Source of the DNA: CAZNRY01 sp964575675 | GTDB lineage: Bacteria; Eisenbacteria; RBG-16-71-46; CAIMUX01; VGJL01 | DNA length: 18,131 bases | Assembly (NCBI GenBank): GCA_964575675.1 | Contig: CAZNRY010000083.1 | Location: 1 to 18,131, forward strand | Direction of reading: 5' to 3' | Shown: one piece after another, positions 8,024-15,210 of the stretch | Numbering within the stretch: the first letter of the stretch is position 1 | Layout of the letters: every line of letters starts with the position of its first letter | Notes under the pieces: generated by a model | Told to the model about the DNA's origin: nothing | Databases searched by the model: none | The model's input: only the letters and a program-made list of their open reading frames with translations | Made by a program: the position numbers and the translations under genes

Positions 8024-9364
8024 ATGGCGAGTTCTGTAGCGTCTTTCATGGACTACGTGGTCGCAAAGAATCCTGGGGAGAAAGAATTCCACCAGGCGGT
8101 CCACGAGGTCATCGAATCGATTTGGCCGTATGTCGAAAAGCACCCGCACTACCTCGAAGCGAAGATCCCCGAGCGGATCATCGAGCCCGAACGCGTGATC
8201 CTCTTCCGCGTCCCGTGGCTTGATGACAAAGGGCAGATCCAGGTCAACAAGGGCTACCGGGTCGAGTTCAACTCCGCGATCGGTCCGTACAAGGGCGGGC
8301 TCCGCTTCCACCCGACGGTCAACCTGGGAATCCTCAAGTTCCTGGGCTTCGAGCAGGTATTCAAGAACAGCCTGACGACCCTGCCGATGGGCGGCGGGAA
8401 GGGCGGTTCGGACTTCGATCCGAAGGGAAAATCCGATCTTGAGGTGATGCGGTTTGCGCAGAGCTTCATGACCGAGCTGCAGCGCCACATCGGCCCCAAC
8501 ACCGACGTGCCCGCCGGTGACATCGGCGTTGGCGGCCGCGAGATCGGCTTCATGTTCGGCCAGTACAAGCGGCTTCGCAACGAGTTCACCGGCGTGTTGA
8601 CCGGCAAGGGTCTGAATTGGGGCGGCAGCCTCATTCGTCCCGAGGCCACCGGTTACGGAACCGTCTACTTCGCGCAGGAGCAACTTGCCACACGCGAGGA
8701 GAGCTTCAAGGGCAAGACGGTCGCCGTCTCCGGGTCCGGGAATGTGGCCCAGTACGCCGTCCAGAAGGTCAACGAACTCGGCGGCAAGGCGATCACCCTC
8801 TCCGATTCCAACGGCACGATCTACGATCCGAGCGGCATCGACCCCGAGAAGCTCGCCTACGTGATCGACCTGAAGGAGAAGAAGCGCGGGCGGATCTCCG
8901 AGTACGCGGTGAAGTACAAGTGCGAATACTACGAAGGCAAGCGGCCTTGGGGCGTGAAGTGCGATATCGCTCTGCCGTGCGCGACCCAGAACGAGGTGAA
9001 CGCCGACGACGCGGCGACCCTCGTGAAGAACGGCTGCAAGTGCGTGGCCGAGGGTGCGAACATGCCAACCGAGCCGGGCGGAATCGAGGTCTTCTTGAAG
9101 GCCAAGATCCTCTACGGTCCGGGCAAGGCTGCGAACGCGGGAGGCGTCGCCACCTCCGGGCTCGAGATGTCGCAGAACTCGCTGCGCCTCTCCTGGACTC
9201 GCGAGGAGGTCGATCAGCGCCTGCACGGGATCATGAAGAGTATCCACGCCACCTGCGTGAAGTACGGCAAGCAGCAGGATGGTTTCATCAACTACGTTTC
9301 CGGCGCGAATATCGGCGGCTTCATCAAGGTGGCCGACTCGATGCTCGATCAGGGCGTCGTCTAG
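8024..9364 (+). CDS. gdhA: NADP-type glutamate dehydrogenase
   Basis: The enzyme interconverts 2-oxoglutarate plus ammonium and glutamate, normally with NADPH in the direction of ammonium assimilation. At 446 residues it has the length of the hexameric bacterial GdhA class and aligns along its length with the remembered E. coli pattern. The substrate region is NKGYRVEFNSAIGPYKGGLRFH, split around residue 87. The catalytic lysine is K126 in PMGGGKGGSDFDPKGKSD, D166 lies in DVPAGDIGVGGREIG, and GGSLIRPEATGYG is at 200-212. The nucleotide-binding loop VSGSGNVAQYA is at 235-245. The start is ATG 8024 with GGAGG 8 bases upstream (8011-8015). It is preceded by its own promoter candidate and followed by a strong terminator hairpin, so it is probably a single-gene unit. 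The cofactor assignment rests on overall similarity, not on a tested residue. Confidence 0.97.
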   Translation: MASSVASFMDYVVAKNPGEKEFHQAVHEVIESIWPYVEKHPHYLEAKIPERIIEPERVILFRVPWLDDKGQIQVNKGYRVEFNSAIGPYKGGLRFHPTVNLGILKFLGFEQVFKNSLTTLPMGGGKGGSDFDPKGKSDLEVMRFAQSFMTELQRHIGPNTDVPAGDIGVGGREIGFMFGQYKRLRNEFTGVLTGKGLNWGGSLIRPEATGYGTVYFAQEQLATREESFKGKTVAVSGSGNVAQYAVQKVNELGGKAITLSDSNGTIYDPSGIDPEKLAYVIDLKEKKRGRISEYAVKYKCEYYEGKRPWGVKCDIALPCATQNEVNADDAATLVKNGCKCVAEGANMPTEPGGIEVFLKAKILYGPGKAANAGGVATSGLEMSQNSLRLSWTREEVDQRLHGIMKSIHATCVKYGKQQDGFINYVSGANIGGFIKVADSMLDQGVV

Positions 9365-9388
9365 CAAGAGCCGGGAGACGAGCAAGCG

Positions 9389-9423
9389 GAAGCCCGGGTC
9401 GGCCTCGCGCCGACCCGGGCTTC
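9389..9423. terminator. Strong hairpin terminator, probably shared by convergent genes
   Basis: A perfect 15-base inverted repeat (gaagcccgggtcggc and its complement) encloses a 5-base loop. It lies 24 bases after the gdhA stop and 32 bases after the stop of the convergent PEP/pyruvate-binding gene. The downstream T tract on the plus side is short (GATCTTT), so it may act as a bidirectional terminator or RNA-stabilising hairpin. Confidence 0.75.
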
Positions 9424-9455
9424 GATCTTTCGGCCGATCCACACCGCGGGGCGGC

Positions 9456-12440
9456 CTATGTCCCCGATCCGCCCTTCAGGACGACGCCGCGGCGCGAGCG
9501 TCCGTCCACCCAGACATCGAGGGGGGTGTCTGTGTGGATGTGCCGGAGGTAGCGACCTTCCTCCTCGGCCGGGCAGCCACCCAGCCACGCGTGATCGACG
9601 TAGCCCCCTCCCTCTCCCTTGTGCACGTTGAAGTAGCCGATCCCGAGGGATGTCAGATTCTGAAAGAAATGGGTCCCTTCCGAGGGGGTCACCGGGACAT
9701 CCCCCAAGTCAGTCTCGATGATCGCCCGGGCGGCCGAAATCTGATGCCACTCGACCGGGATCCCGAGCCACGGATCCGAAGTTCCCCACCGCCCGGGTCC
9801 GACGAGGAGATATGGCCTGTTAGCCTTCACGAGACGGGCATTGAGAACGCCGAGCTCGGCCGCGACGCGTCCGGTTTCCGCTCGTTCGAACGCGCTCGGC
9901 TTCACGTAGACCACGTCATGGATCCCGCGGATCCTCCCCTGGCCCAGGGCATGGGAACAGGTGCAGACCACGGCGCCCGGCTCCGCCCTCGCGACGACCT
10001 CGTCGATGTCGTTCGCGGCCGCTCCGACCACCATGGGCCTGATCTGCAGAAATGCGAACTCCGGCGGGCCGCCCGACTCGGGTTTGAGATCCACGGCGTA
10101 CTCGATCTCAACCGGACAGCTCATCGCGCGGCTTCCGATCGCTAGCAGGTGGGAAAGTATCCGGGGGAAGGGCGATGCGTCGCTCTTCAGGATCGGCGCG
10201 AAGGTTACCAGCCGGATCCCGGGGCGCGAGAGACCGTCGTAGAGCGCGTCGTTGTCGGGCGAGTAGACAGAGGCGACGGCGTCGAGCGTGCCGTGCGCCT
10301 CCGCGACCTCCAGCCCCAGCCGCTCGAGCGCCCCTTCCGAGTCGGCCACAGGAAGCACGGCGGAGCGTTCCACGTTCAACGCGTAGAATTCGCGTTGGGC
10401 GTTTTCCAGGACATCGGCGGTGCTGGACATCTGGGGAAGATTCTGGGGGCGCCCCGGCGAGAATCGGATCGCGCGCTCTCCGTCCACGACGGTCTTGCCG
10501 AAGCCGAGGGCCGCCAGGCTCACGCCATCCTCCGGAAGCATCCCGAGCACGGGGTAGAAGTTGTGCGAGCAGGCCACGCCGGCGAAATCGGGATAGAAGT
10601 GGCTGCCGTGCAGCCTCCCCACGAGCCGCTGGAGCACAACGGCCATCTTCTCCTCTTCCATCCGGTGGGGAGTATTTGAGAGGTAGGCCTTCGCGTTGCG
10701 GAAGAAGGTGGAGGCATAGACGAGTTTGATGGCCGCGCAGAGTTGTTGAAGCCTCGTGCCGACGTCCTCGTGATTGTTGGCGAGCATATAGGTGCGGTAG
10801 ATCCCCGCGAGGGGTTGCTCATGGGAATCCTCGAGCAGGCTCGATGACCGGACGGCCAGCGGATAGCGGATCCGCGCCACGAAGAGGCGAAGGTCCTCGA
10901 GGATCGGATCGGGGAAGCGGCCCCCGAGAAAGGCCTCGGCGATCTCATCGTCCGAAGCGTCCGACAGGGCGATCCCCGAGAGATGGTTGTCCCGGATGAA
11001 CGCGTCGAAGACGCCCGTGCCGATCACCGCGGACTGCGGAATGAGGATCTTGACCCCCTCTGCGATTCCGCGCGCCTCGATCTGGGGCAGCATCGCGTTG
11101 ACGAAACCGAGTCCCCGGCCTTTTCCTCCCATGGACCCCGAGCCGATCCGGCCGAAGACGCTCGCCTCGTCGAAATCTGCCCGGGAGAACTCGGCCACGA
11201 CGCCCCGCTGTGAATCGCTTCTGAGCCGGCTGAATGCGTCGACGAGGTAACCGCGGAGGTCTTCCGTGCTCGCGAACTCCGAGACCTTCACCGGGCGCAG
11301 CCTCGCAGCGAGGGCGAATTCCGTCCGGGCCATGCACCAGTTCGAGAAATGGTTCCGGACGGCGTGATAGCGCAGCGAAGCCTCCGGGACCTGCCGCAGG
11401 GCCCGCGGCATCGCGGCCAGATCGGGGACCCGGAGAACTTCCGCCCCGTCAGGAAGAACGAAGACGAAGTCTCCGAACCCGAGGCTCGTCTGGATGAACC
11501 CTTGCACCTCCTCCAGGAGCCGCGGCGACTGCTTGTTCACGAAGCTTGCCCCGAGATGCTTCGCGCGCGAGGCGACCTCCTGATCGGAGGACTGGATCAG
11601 CGCCGGCATGTCGGCGTCCGATTCCTTCACGCGCCGCACGAACTGGAGGCCTGCATCGGGATGCGCGGCCTCTTTCAATGGGAAGTTCGCGTCGGAGATG
11701 ATCCAGAGGACATAGCGGCGGTGCTTCTCGAAGAGCTCCCATCCCTCCTCGAACGTCTCGGCGAGCAGGATCTTCGGTCGCGCCCTCATGCGCCGGAGCC
11801 GCTGCATCGCGTTGACCCCGTCGGCCATGAGGGATTGATTCTGTCGCATCAACTCCGTGTAGAGCAGGGGAAGATAGGAGGAGTAGAACGCGACGGAGTT
11901 CTCGATCAGTAGAATCACGCGCACGCCTGCGATTTCCGTGTCCCGCTCGACGTTGCGCCGGTCCTCGACGTACTTGATGATCGCGAGAAAAATCCGCACG
12001 TCGCCCCGCCAGACGAAGACCTGATCGATGTGGTCTTGGTTCGCGCCCTCCTTCAGGCGGGCGGCCTCCGAGGGGCTGTAGGCGAGGAGCACGACGGGCA
12101 GTCCCGGACGCTTCTCCTTCACCGCGCGACCGAAATCGTGAACGGCCATCTCCCCCAATCGCGCCATCGTGATCACGAGATCGATCGGGCGCTCTTCCAG
12201 GAGGGCCAGGGCCTCTTCCCCCGTGGAGACCTGCACGATCCTGGGGGCGGCGCTGAGGTTCAGCTGGAGGTACTCGGCGTCGAGGCTCTCCCCCAGGAAG
12301 GCGTCCTCCTGGAGGATGTAGGAGTCGTAAGGGCTGGATACGAGGAGGATGTCCCGGATGCGATAGCTCATCAGCTCGCGGAAGACAAGATCCTGGTGCG
12401 CGTCAGACGCTGGCAACCCCTGGCTCTTCGACTCTTCCAC
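9456..12440 (-). CDS. Orphan PEP/pyruvate-binding (PEP-synthase-like) protein with two receiver-like domains
   Basis: This 994-residue protein starts at GTG 12440, with GGGAGGGAGG placed 7 bases upstream. Residues 28-160 look like a receiver domain whose phosphoacceptor position is T91 (DLVITMARLG). Residues 173-318 look like a second receiver that keeps D250 (LWIISDANFPL) and K303. A linker leads to a pyruvate-phosphate-dikinase N-terminal ATP-binding domain at about 431-803, with GSMGGKGRGLGF, YPLAVRSSSLLEDS and FLQIRPM. In PEP synthase this domain phosphorylates a histidine on a swivelling domain. Here I see neither the phosphohistidine motif nor the PEP-binding barrel. Instead the C-terminus (804-994) has its own conserved-looking blocks, GPGRWGTSDPWLGIP (881-895) and EGTHFFQNLTSLG (921-933). 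The reaction and substrate are unknown. The gene follows alkD by 35 bases. Confidence 0.88.
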   Translation of the reverse strand: MEESKSQGLPASDAHQDLVFRELMSYRIRDILLVSSPYDSYILQEDAFLGESLDAEYLQLNLSAAPRIVQVSTGEEALALLEERPIDLVITMARLGEMAVHDFGRAVKEKRPGLPVVLLAYSPSEAARLKEGANQDHIDQVFVWRGDVRIFLAIIKYVEDRRNVERDTEIAGVRVILLIENSVAFYSSYLPLLYTELMRQNQSLMADGVNAMQRLRRMRARPKILLAETFEEGWELFEKHRRYVLWIISDANFPLKEAAHPDAGLQFVRRVKESDADMPALIQSSDQEVASRAKHLGASFVNKQSPRLLEEVQGFIQTSLGFGDFVFVLPDGAEVLRVPDLAAMPRALRQVPEASLRYHAVRNHFSNWCMARTEFALAARLRPVKVSEFASTEDLRGYLVDAFSRLRSDSQRGVVAEFSRADFDEASVFGRIGSGSMGGKGRGLGFVNAMLPQIEARGIAEGVKILIPQSAVIGTGVFDAFIRDNHLSGIALSDASDDEIAEAFLGGRFPDPILEDLRLFVARIRYPLAVRSSSLLEDSHEQPLAGIYRTYMLANNHEDVGTRLQQLCAAIKLVYASTFFRNAKAYLSNTPHRMEEEKMAVVLQRLVGRLHGSHFYPDFAGVACSHNFYPVLGMLPEDGVSLAALGFGKTVVDGERAIRFSPGRPQNLPQMSSTADVLENAQREFYALNVERSAVLPVADSEGALERLGLEVAEAHGTLDAVASVYSPDNDALYDGLSRPGIRLVTFAPILKSDASPFPRILSHLLAIGSRAMSCPVEIEYAVDLKPESGGPPEFAFLQIRPMVVGAAANDIDEVVARAEPGAVVCTCSHALGQGRIRGIHDVVYVKPSAFERAETGRVAAELGVLNARLVKANRPYLLVGPGRWGTSDPWLGIPVEWHQISAARAIIETDLGDVPVTPSEGTHFFQNLTSLGIGYFNVHKGEGGGYVDHAWLGGCPAEEEGRYLRHIHTDTPLDVWVDGRSRRGVVLKGGSGT

Positions 12441-12475
12441 CGGTGAACCTCCCTCCCCGCCCGTCGCGTATCTGC

Positions 12476-13174
12476 CTAGCGCCTGCGACCGGAGATGTTC
12501 TTCAATGCCTCCCGTCTGCTCAGTCCGCTCAAGGCATCCGCGTGCTCGGCGACGAATCTCCGGACCTCCCTGGGATCCGTCCAGGCGTAGTCGCGCAGCG
12601 CCCAGCCGATCCCCTTGCGGAGAAAGAACTCCCGTTCGTGCATGGCGGGCCGGATGCAATCGTAGAGCAGATCGAGGTCCGTCGCTTCTTTCCTCCCGAT
12701 CTGGCAGAGGATGGCGGCGCGCCGCTTCCAGAGGTTGCGCGAGCGGGCCCATGCCAGCATCCGGGGTTTCATCGTCCGCGGGTATCGCTCGAGAAGTTCC
12801 CGCAGAGAGCGGGTGGCCACCGCGTCGACGAAGTCCCACCAGGCCCCGGTGGTGACGATCTCCTCATAGATGGGAAGAGCCCGCATTGTCCGGAAGCTCG
12901 CGTACTCCTTTCGTCCAATGAGTGCGATCGCCGCGTAGCGCTCCTCCCGGAAGGTCGCGTCGCGCCAGAGGAGGAGGACCAGCTGCCTCCACTGCTCGAA
13001 GTCGCCGAGGGGATGCCGAGCAAAGACCTGGCGCCAGACCTCGCGTTGCGGGGCCGTCATGACGCCGAGGTAGGGCATCGCGGACTTCATGTACGCGCGC
13101 ATCGGCGCGGCCTTGTCCGGATTGGCCCGGCGTTTCAACTCCCGCCGGACCGCACGGACGAGCAGATGATCCAT
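12476..13174 (-). CDS. alkD: AlkD-type DNA alkylation repair glycosylase
   Basis: This 232-residue all-helical HEAT-like repeat protein belongs to the AlkC/AlkD DNA glycosylase superfamily, which removes N3- and N7-alkylated purines. The residues that define the AlkD active site are present with the spacing known for Bacillus cereus AlkD (W109, D113, R148, W187). Here they are W113 and D117 in WWDFVD, R152 in LWKRRAA and W191 in IGWALRDY, each offset by +4. The start is ATG 13174 with GGAGG 4 bases upstream. The longer open frame reaching 13438 has no homology in its extra part. A weak minus-strand promoter candidate lies at 13284-13312. The PEP/pyruvate-binding gene follows after 35 bases and is probably co-transcribed. 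Confidence 0.92.
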   Translation of the reverse strand: MDHLLVRAVRRELKRRANPDKAAPMRAYMKSAMPYLGVMTAPQREVWRQVFARHPLGDFEQWRQLVLLLWRDATFREERYAAIALIGRKEYASFRTMRALPIYEEIVTTGAWWDFVDAVATRSLRELLERYPRTMKPRMLAWARSRNLWKRRAAILCQIGRKEATDLDLLYDCIRPAMHEREFFLRKGIGWALRDYAWTDPREVRRFVAEHADALSGLSRREALKNISGRRR

Positions 13175-13368
13175 CGACCCTCCGGACCCTGCGTGAACTC
13201 CCCGGGCTGGGTTCCCGCGCCGAGCGGCCGATCGCCCATTCACCGGATTGCAAGGGCGGGCCCCAAAGACGCCGGGCCACTCCACGATACCCGATGGAAC
13301 TGGCACGATCAGCGTTTGTGTGGTCGGCCTGAGGAACGAACCCCTCCTCCTCTCCCCACCCGCCAGTC

Positions 13369-13748
13369 GCCCGCATCCTGGCCGAGAGCCTTGCCATCCG
13401 GCGGGAGATCGGCGATCTCTCAACAATCTCGGCAACATCTCCCTCGCCCTCGGCGATCACAGGCAGGCCCGTGCCTACTACGAGGAGAGCCTATCGATCC
13501 TGCGCAATCTCGGGGACCGGCCGGGAATCGCGCGGAGCCTCTACAACCTCGGCCACGTGGCTATGAAGCAGGGTGACGATGCAAGCGCCGGGGCGTGCCT
13601 CGAGGAGAGTCTGCGGATCCGCCGAGAGATGAAGCACCGGGGAGGAACGGCCCTCTGTCTGAACAATCTCGGCGTCGCGGCCCTCCACCGCCGTGATCAC
13701 GATTCGGCGCAATCTCACTTCTCGGAGGCGATCGCGCTCCGGGAAACT
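13369..13748 (+). pseudogene. Remnant of a tetratricopeptide-repeat gene, frameshifted
   Basis: Three TPR units with a 40-residue (120-base) period are readable in one frame. They begin at 13416, 13536 and 13656, as SLNNLGNISLALGD, SLYNLGHVAMKQGD and CLNNLGVAALHRRD, each with a second helix of the EESLRIRRE type. The second half of one more repeat (ESLAIRREIGD) lies just upstream, but in a different frame (13369-13416). The junction fits loss of about 19 bases, six residues plus one base. No start codon, ribosome binding site or upstream domain is visible, and similarity ends near 13748 before the convergent amidotransferase gene. Such 40-residue repeats usually come from large regulators or kinases with long TPR tails, so this is probably the decayed tail of one. 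Confidence 0.75.
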
Positions 13749-13786
13749 AGAGGTGGAAGCGGGGCGCTAGACATTATGAAACGGCA

Positions 13787-14968
13787 TCAGCGTACAATTA
13801 CGACCCGCTGCTCGCGGAATGTCTCTGCAACCCTGACCCTGCAGAAGTAAATCCCCGGCGCGACAGCCCGGCCCGCCTGATCGCGAGTTTCCCAAACCAA
13901 GGCCTGCGGCCCGGTCCCGACCCACCGCCGTCCGTCTCGCCAGATCATCCGCCCTTGCGAATCCCAGACCTCGATGGAGGCCGGCGCCTCGCCGTTCGCG
14001 GCGGAGATCGGAATTGAGACGGAGGCGCTCGCCGGGTTGGGACGAGCGGATCCGATCGCGGCAGGCGCCGGCGGCTCCCCGATGCCGGACGTCCCCGTCG
14101 TGTCCGCGTCGATCGAGAGAAACTGCGGAGGCGGCCCGGGAACGAAAACGGCGAGCGAGCGAGCGGGGAGATCGGCCCAGGCCCGCGGGTGCGAGCCGAG
14201 GGTCGTCGAGGCGGCGATCCAGTATGGCGAGAGCGGGCGGGAGGCTGGATAGTACCGGACCGGATCGCCGGTGTCGGACCTCGCGCAGCGAAGGGCAAAG
14301 AGGGTGTCGCCGGCCGTCAGGACGAAGTTCAGACGCCCCGTCGTGAGGCCTGCGAGACCGCCGACGGCCCTTCGGAGCGCCTCCGCCCGGGAGATCTCCG
14401 GATGCTTGTGCGCGTACTTCAGGAGGTAGTGAAAATAGAGCTCGGAGTCGAGGAAGTCCCCGGAGTAGTCGAGGGGGTTCTCGTCCAGATAGTCGGGGTC
14501 ATCACCGGTCAGGAGGTTGATCAGGATCGAGTCAGGGATCGTCCCGTTGTGCGCGAAGACCATTCCTTCATGCTGCAGCGGATGGGGATCGGGAACTCCA
14601 CACGGGGTCGTACTGCAGCGGCGGATGTGGGCCAGCGCCGCCTTCGGCCGGATGAGCTCCATCTCCTCGACCGCCAGACCGAACTCCGGTTCGCCGTGAT
14701 GATTCGCGGGCGGTCCGCCCCGCCTGCAAAGCGGACCCTTTAGCGGGAGCGTTTGTTCGGGGGGAAGGAAGTAGGCGATTCCCCACCCGTTGCGGTAGGT
14801 GTCGGCAAGCTGCAGGAGACTGGCGGTGGTCCCATCGACCATCTGATCGGCGATCAGATCCGGGGGGTAGTCGCCGCCGACCAACCCCCAGAAGCGGCAG
14901 GCGATCGAAGGGGTTGCCAGGATCAATCCCGAGACGGCGAGAAGACCGAAGATCGACGCGGTTCGCAT
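13787..14968 (-). CDS. Secreted class II glutamine amidotransferase with FlgD-like C-terminal domain
   Basis: This 393-residue protein has a signal peptide (residues 1-23, MRTASIFGLLAVSGL then ATPSIA) followed directly by C24. It continues as a YafJ-type class II glutamine amidotransferase: CRFWGLVGGD, NGWGIAYF (60-67), ALAHIRR (111-117), FAHNGTI (138-144) and LDSELYFHYL (173-182). In this family the N-terminal cysteine is the nucleophile that hydrolyses glutamine. Cleavage after A23 would therefore expose it only upon export. After about residue 300 comes a proline/alanine linker and a FlgD-Ig-like beta domain (SARPNPAS, IEVWDSQGRMIW, VAPGIYFCRV) of the kind used as a C-terminal sorting or surface domain in FCB bacteria. 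The start ATG 14968 has a G-rich ribosome binding site just upstream. The substrate of the amidotransferase is unknown. Confidence 0.87.
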   Translation of the reverse strand: MRTASIFGLLAVSGLILATPSIACRFWGLVGGDYPPDLIADQMVDGTTASLLQLADTYRNGWGIAYFLPPEQTLPLKGPLCRRGGPPANHHGEPEFGLAVEEMELIRPKAALAHIRRCSTTPCGVPDPHPLQHEGMVFAHNGTIPDSILINLLTGDDPDYLDENPLDYSGDFLDSELYFHYLLKYAHKHPEISRAEALRRAVGGLAGLTTGRLNFVLTAGDTLFALRCARSDTGDPVRYYPASRPLSPYWIAASTTLGSHPRAWADLPARSLAVFVPGPPPQFLSIDADTTGTSGIGEPPAPAAIGSARPNPASASVSIPISAANGEAPASIEVWDSQGRMIWRDGRRWVGTGPQALVWETRDQAGRAVAPGIYFCRVRVAETFREQRVVIVR

Positions 14969-14991
14969 GCTCCCCCCTTTCGGCCGATACG

Positions 14992-15020
14992 ATTCTCGGG
15001 CATCTCGACGGGGATGTCCA
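14992..15020 (-). promoter_or_regulatory. Promoter candidate for the secreted amidotransferase
   Basis: On the minus strand TGGACA (15020-15015), a 17-base spacer and GAGAAT (14997-14992) match sigma70 consensus at 5/6 and 4/6 positions. Transcription would start near 14985, leaving a short leader of about 17 bases. It lies between the tRNA 3' end and the gene. Confidence 0.5.
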
Positions 15021-15055
15021 GCACGCGGGCAAGGAATGGGGAAGAGAGGAGAGCA

Positions 15056-15133
15056 TGGTGTCCCCAACGGGATTCGAACCCGTGTTGCCACCTTGAAAGG
15101 GTGGAGTCCTAGGCCGGGCTAGACGATAGGGAC
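15056..15133 (-). tRNA. tRNA-Glu (anticodon UUC)
   Basis: The minus strand folds as a full cloverleaf. The acceptor stem is GTCCCTA with TGGGGAC. The D arm begins GTCTAG and ends AGGAC, with a D loop two bases longer than in E. coli tRNA-Glu. The anticodon stem CCACC/GGTGG carries loop CTTTCAA (anticodon TTC), and the T arm holds GGTTCGAATCC. The discriminator base is A, and CCA is encoded in the DNA at 15056-15058. It lies 77 bases after the rarA stop. Confidence 0.96.
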
Positions 15134-15157
15134 ACGGAGCCCAAGACGTAGATCGTG

Positions 15158-15187
15158 AGGCTACTAGACCGGAGGGTCATCTGGCAA
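15158..15187 (-). promoter_or_regulatory. Weak promoter candidate for tRNA-Glu
   Basis: On the minus strand TTGCCA (15187-15182), an 18-base spacer and TAGCCT (15163-15158) lie about 25 bases upstream of the tRNA 5' end. The match is modest, and co-transcription with rarA is the alternative. Confidence 0.3.
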
Positions 15188-15210
15188 GAGCCGAGGGCCT
15201 GCCTCCGCCC

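Noticed and set aside
7862..9442. Minus-strand open frame of 526 codons
   Set aside because: It is a shadow antisense to gdhA, whose product matches its family from end to end. The antisense translation shows no domain and reflects GC-rich codon bias.
12441..12839. N-terminal extension of the PEP/pyruvate-binding protein frame to 12839
   Set aside because: The extra 133 codons overlap alkD in another frame and look like shadow sequence. GTG 12440 has a strong, well-spaced ribosome binding site.
12443..13576. Plus-strand open frame of 377 codons
   Set aside because: It runs antisense to alkD, whose active-site residues are all present, and then crosses the TPR remnant in the wrong frame.
13416..13748. 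120-base tandem repeats as a possible non-coding repeat array
   Set aside because: The periodicity is at protein level (40-residue TPR units) and the DNA copies are diverged, so this is coding ancestry, not a CRISPR or satellite array.
13787..15091. Upstream start of the amidotransferase frame inside the tRNA gene
   Set aside because: The longer start would run from inside tRNA-Glu. The ATG at 14968 gives a proper signal peptide and ribosome binding site.
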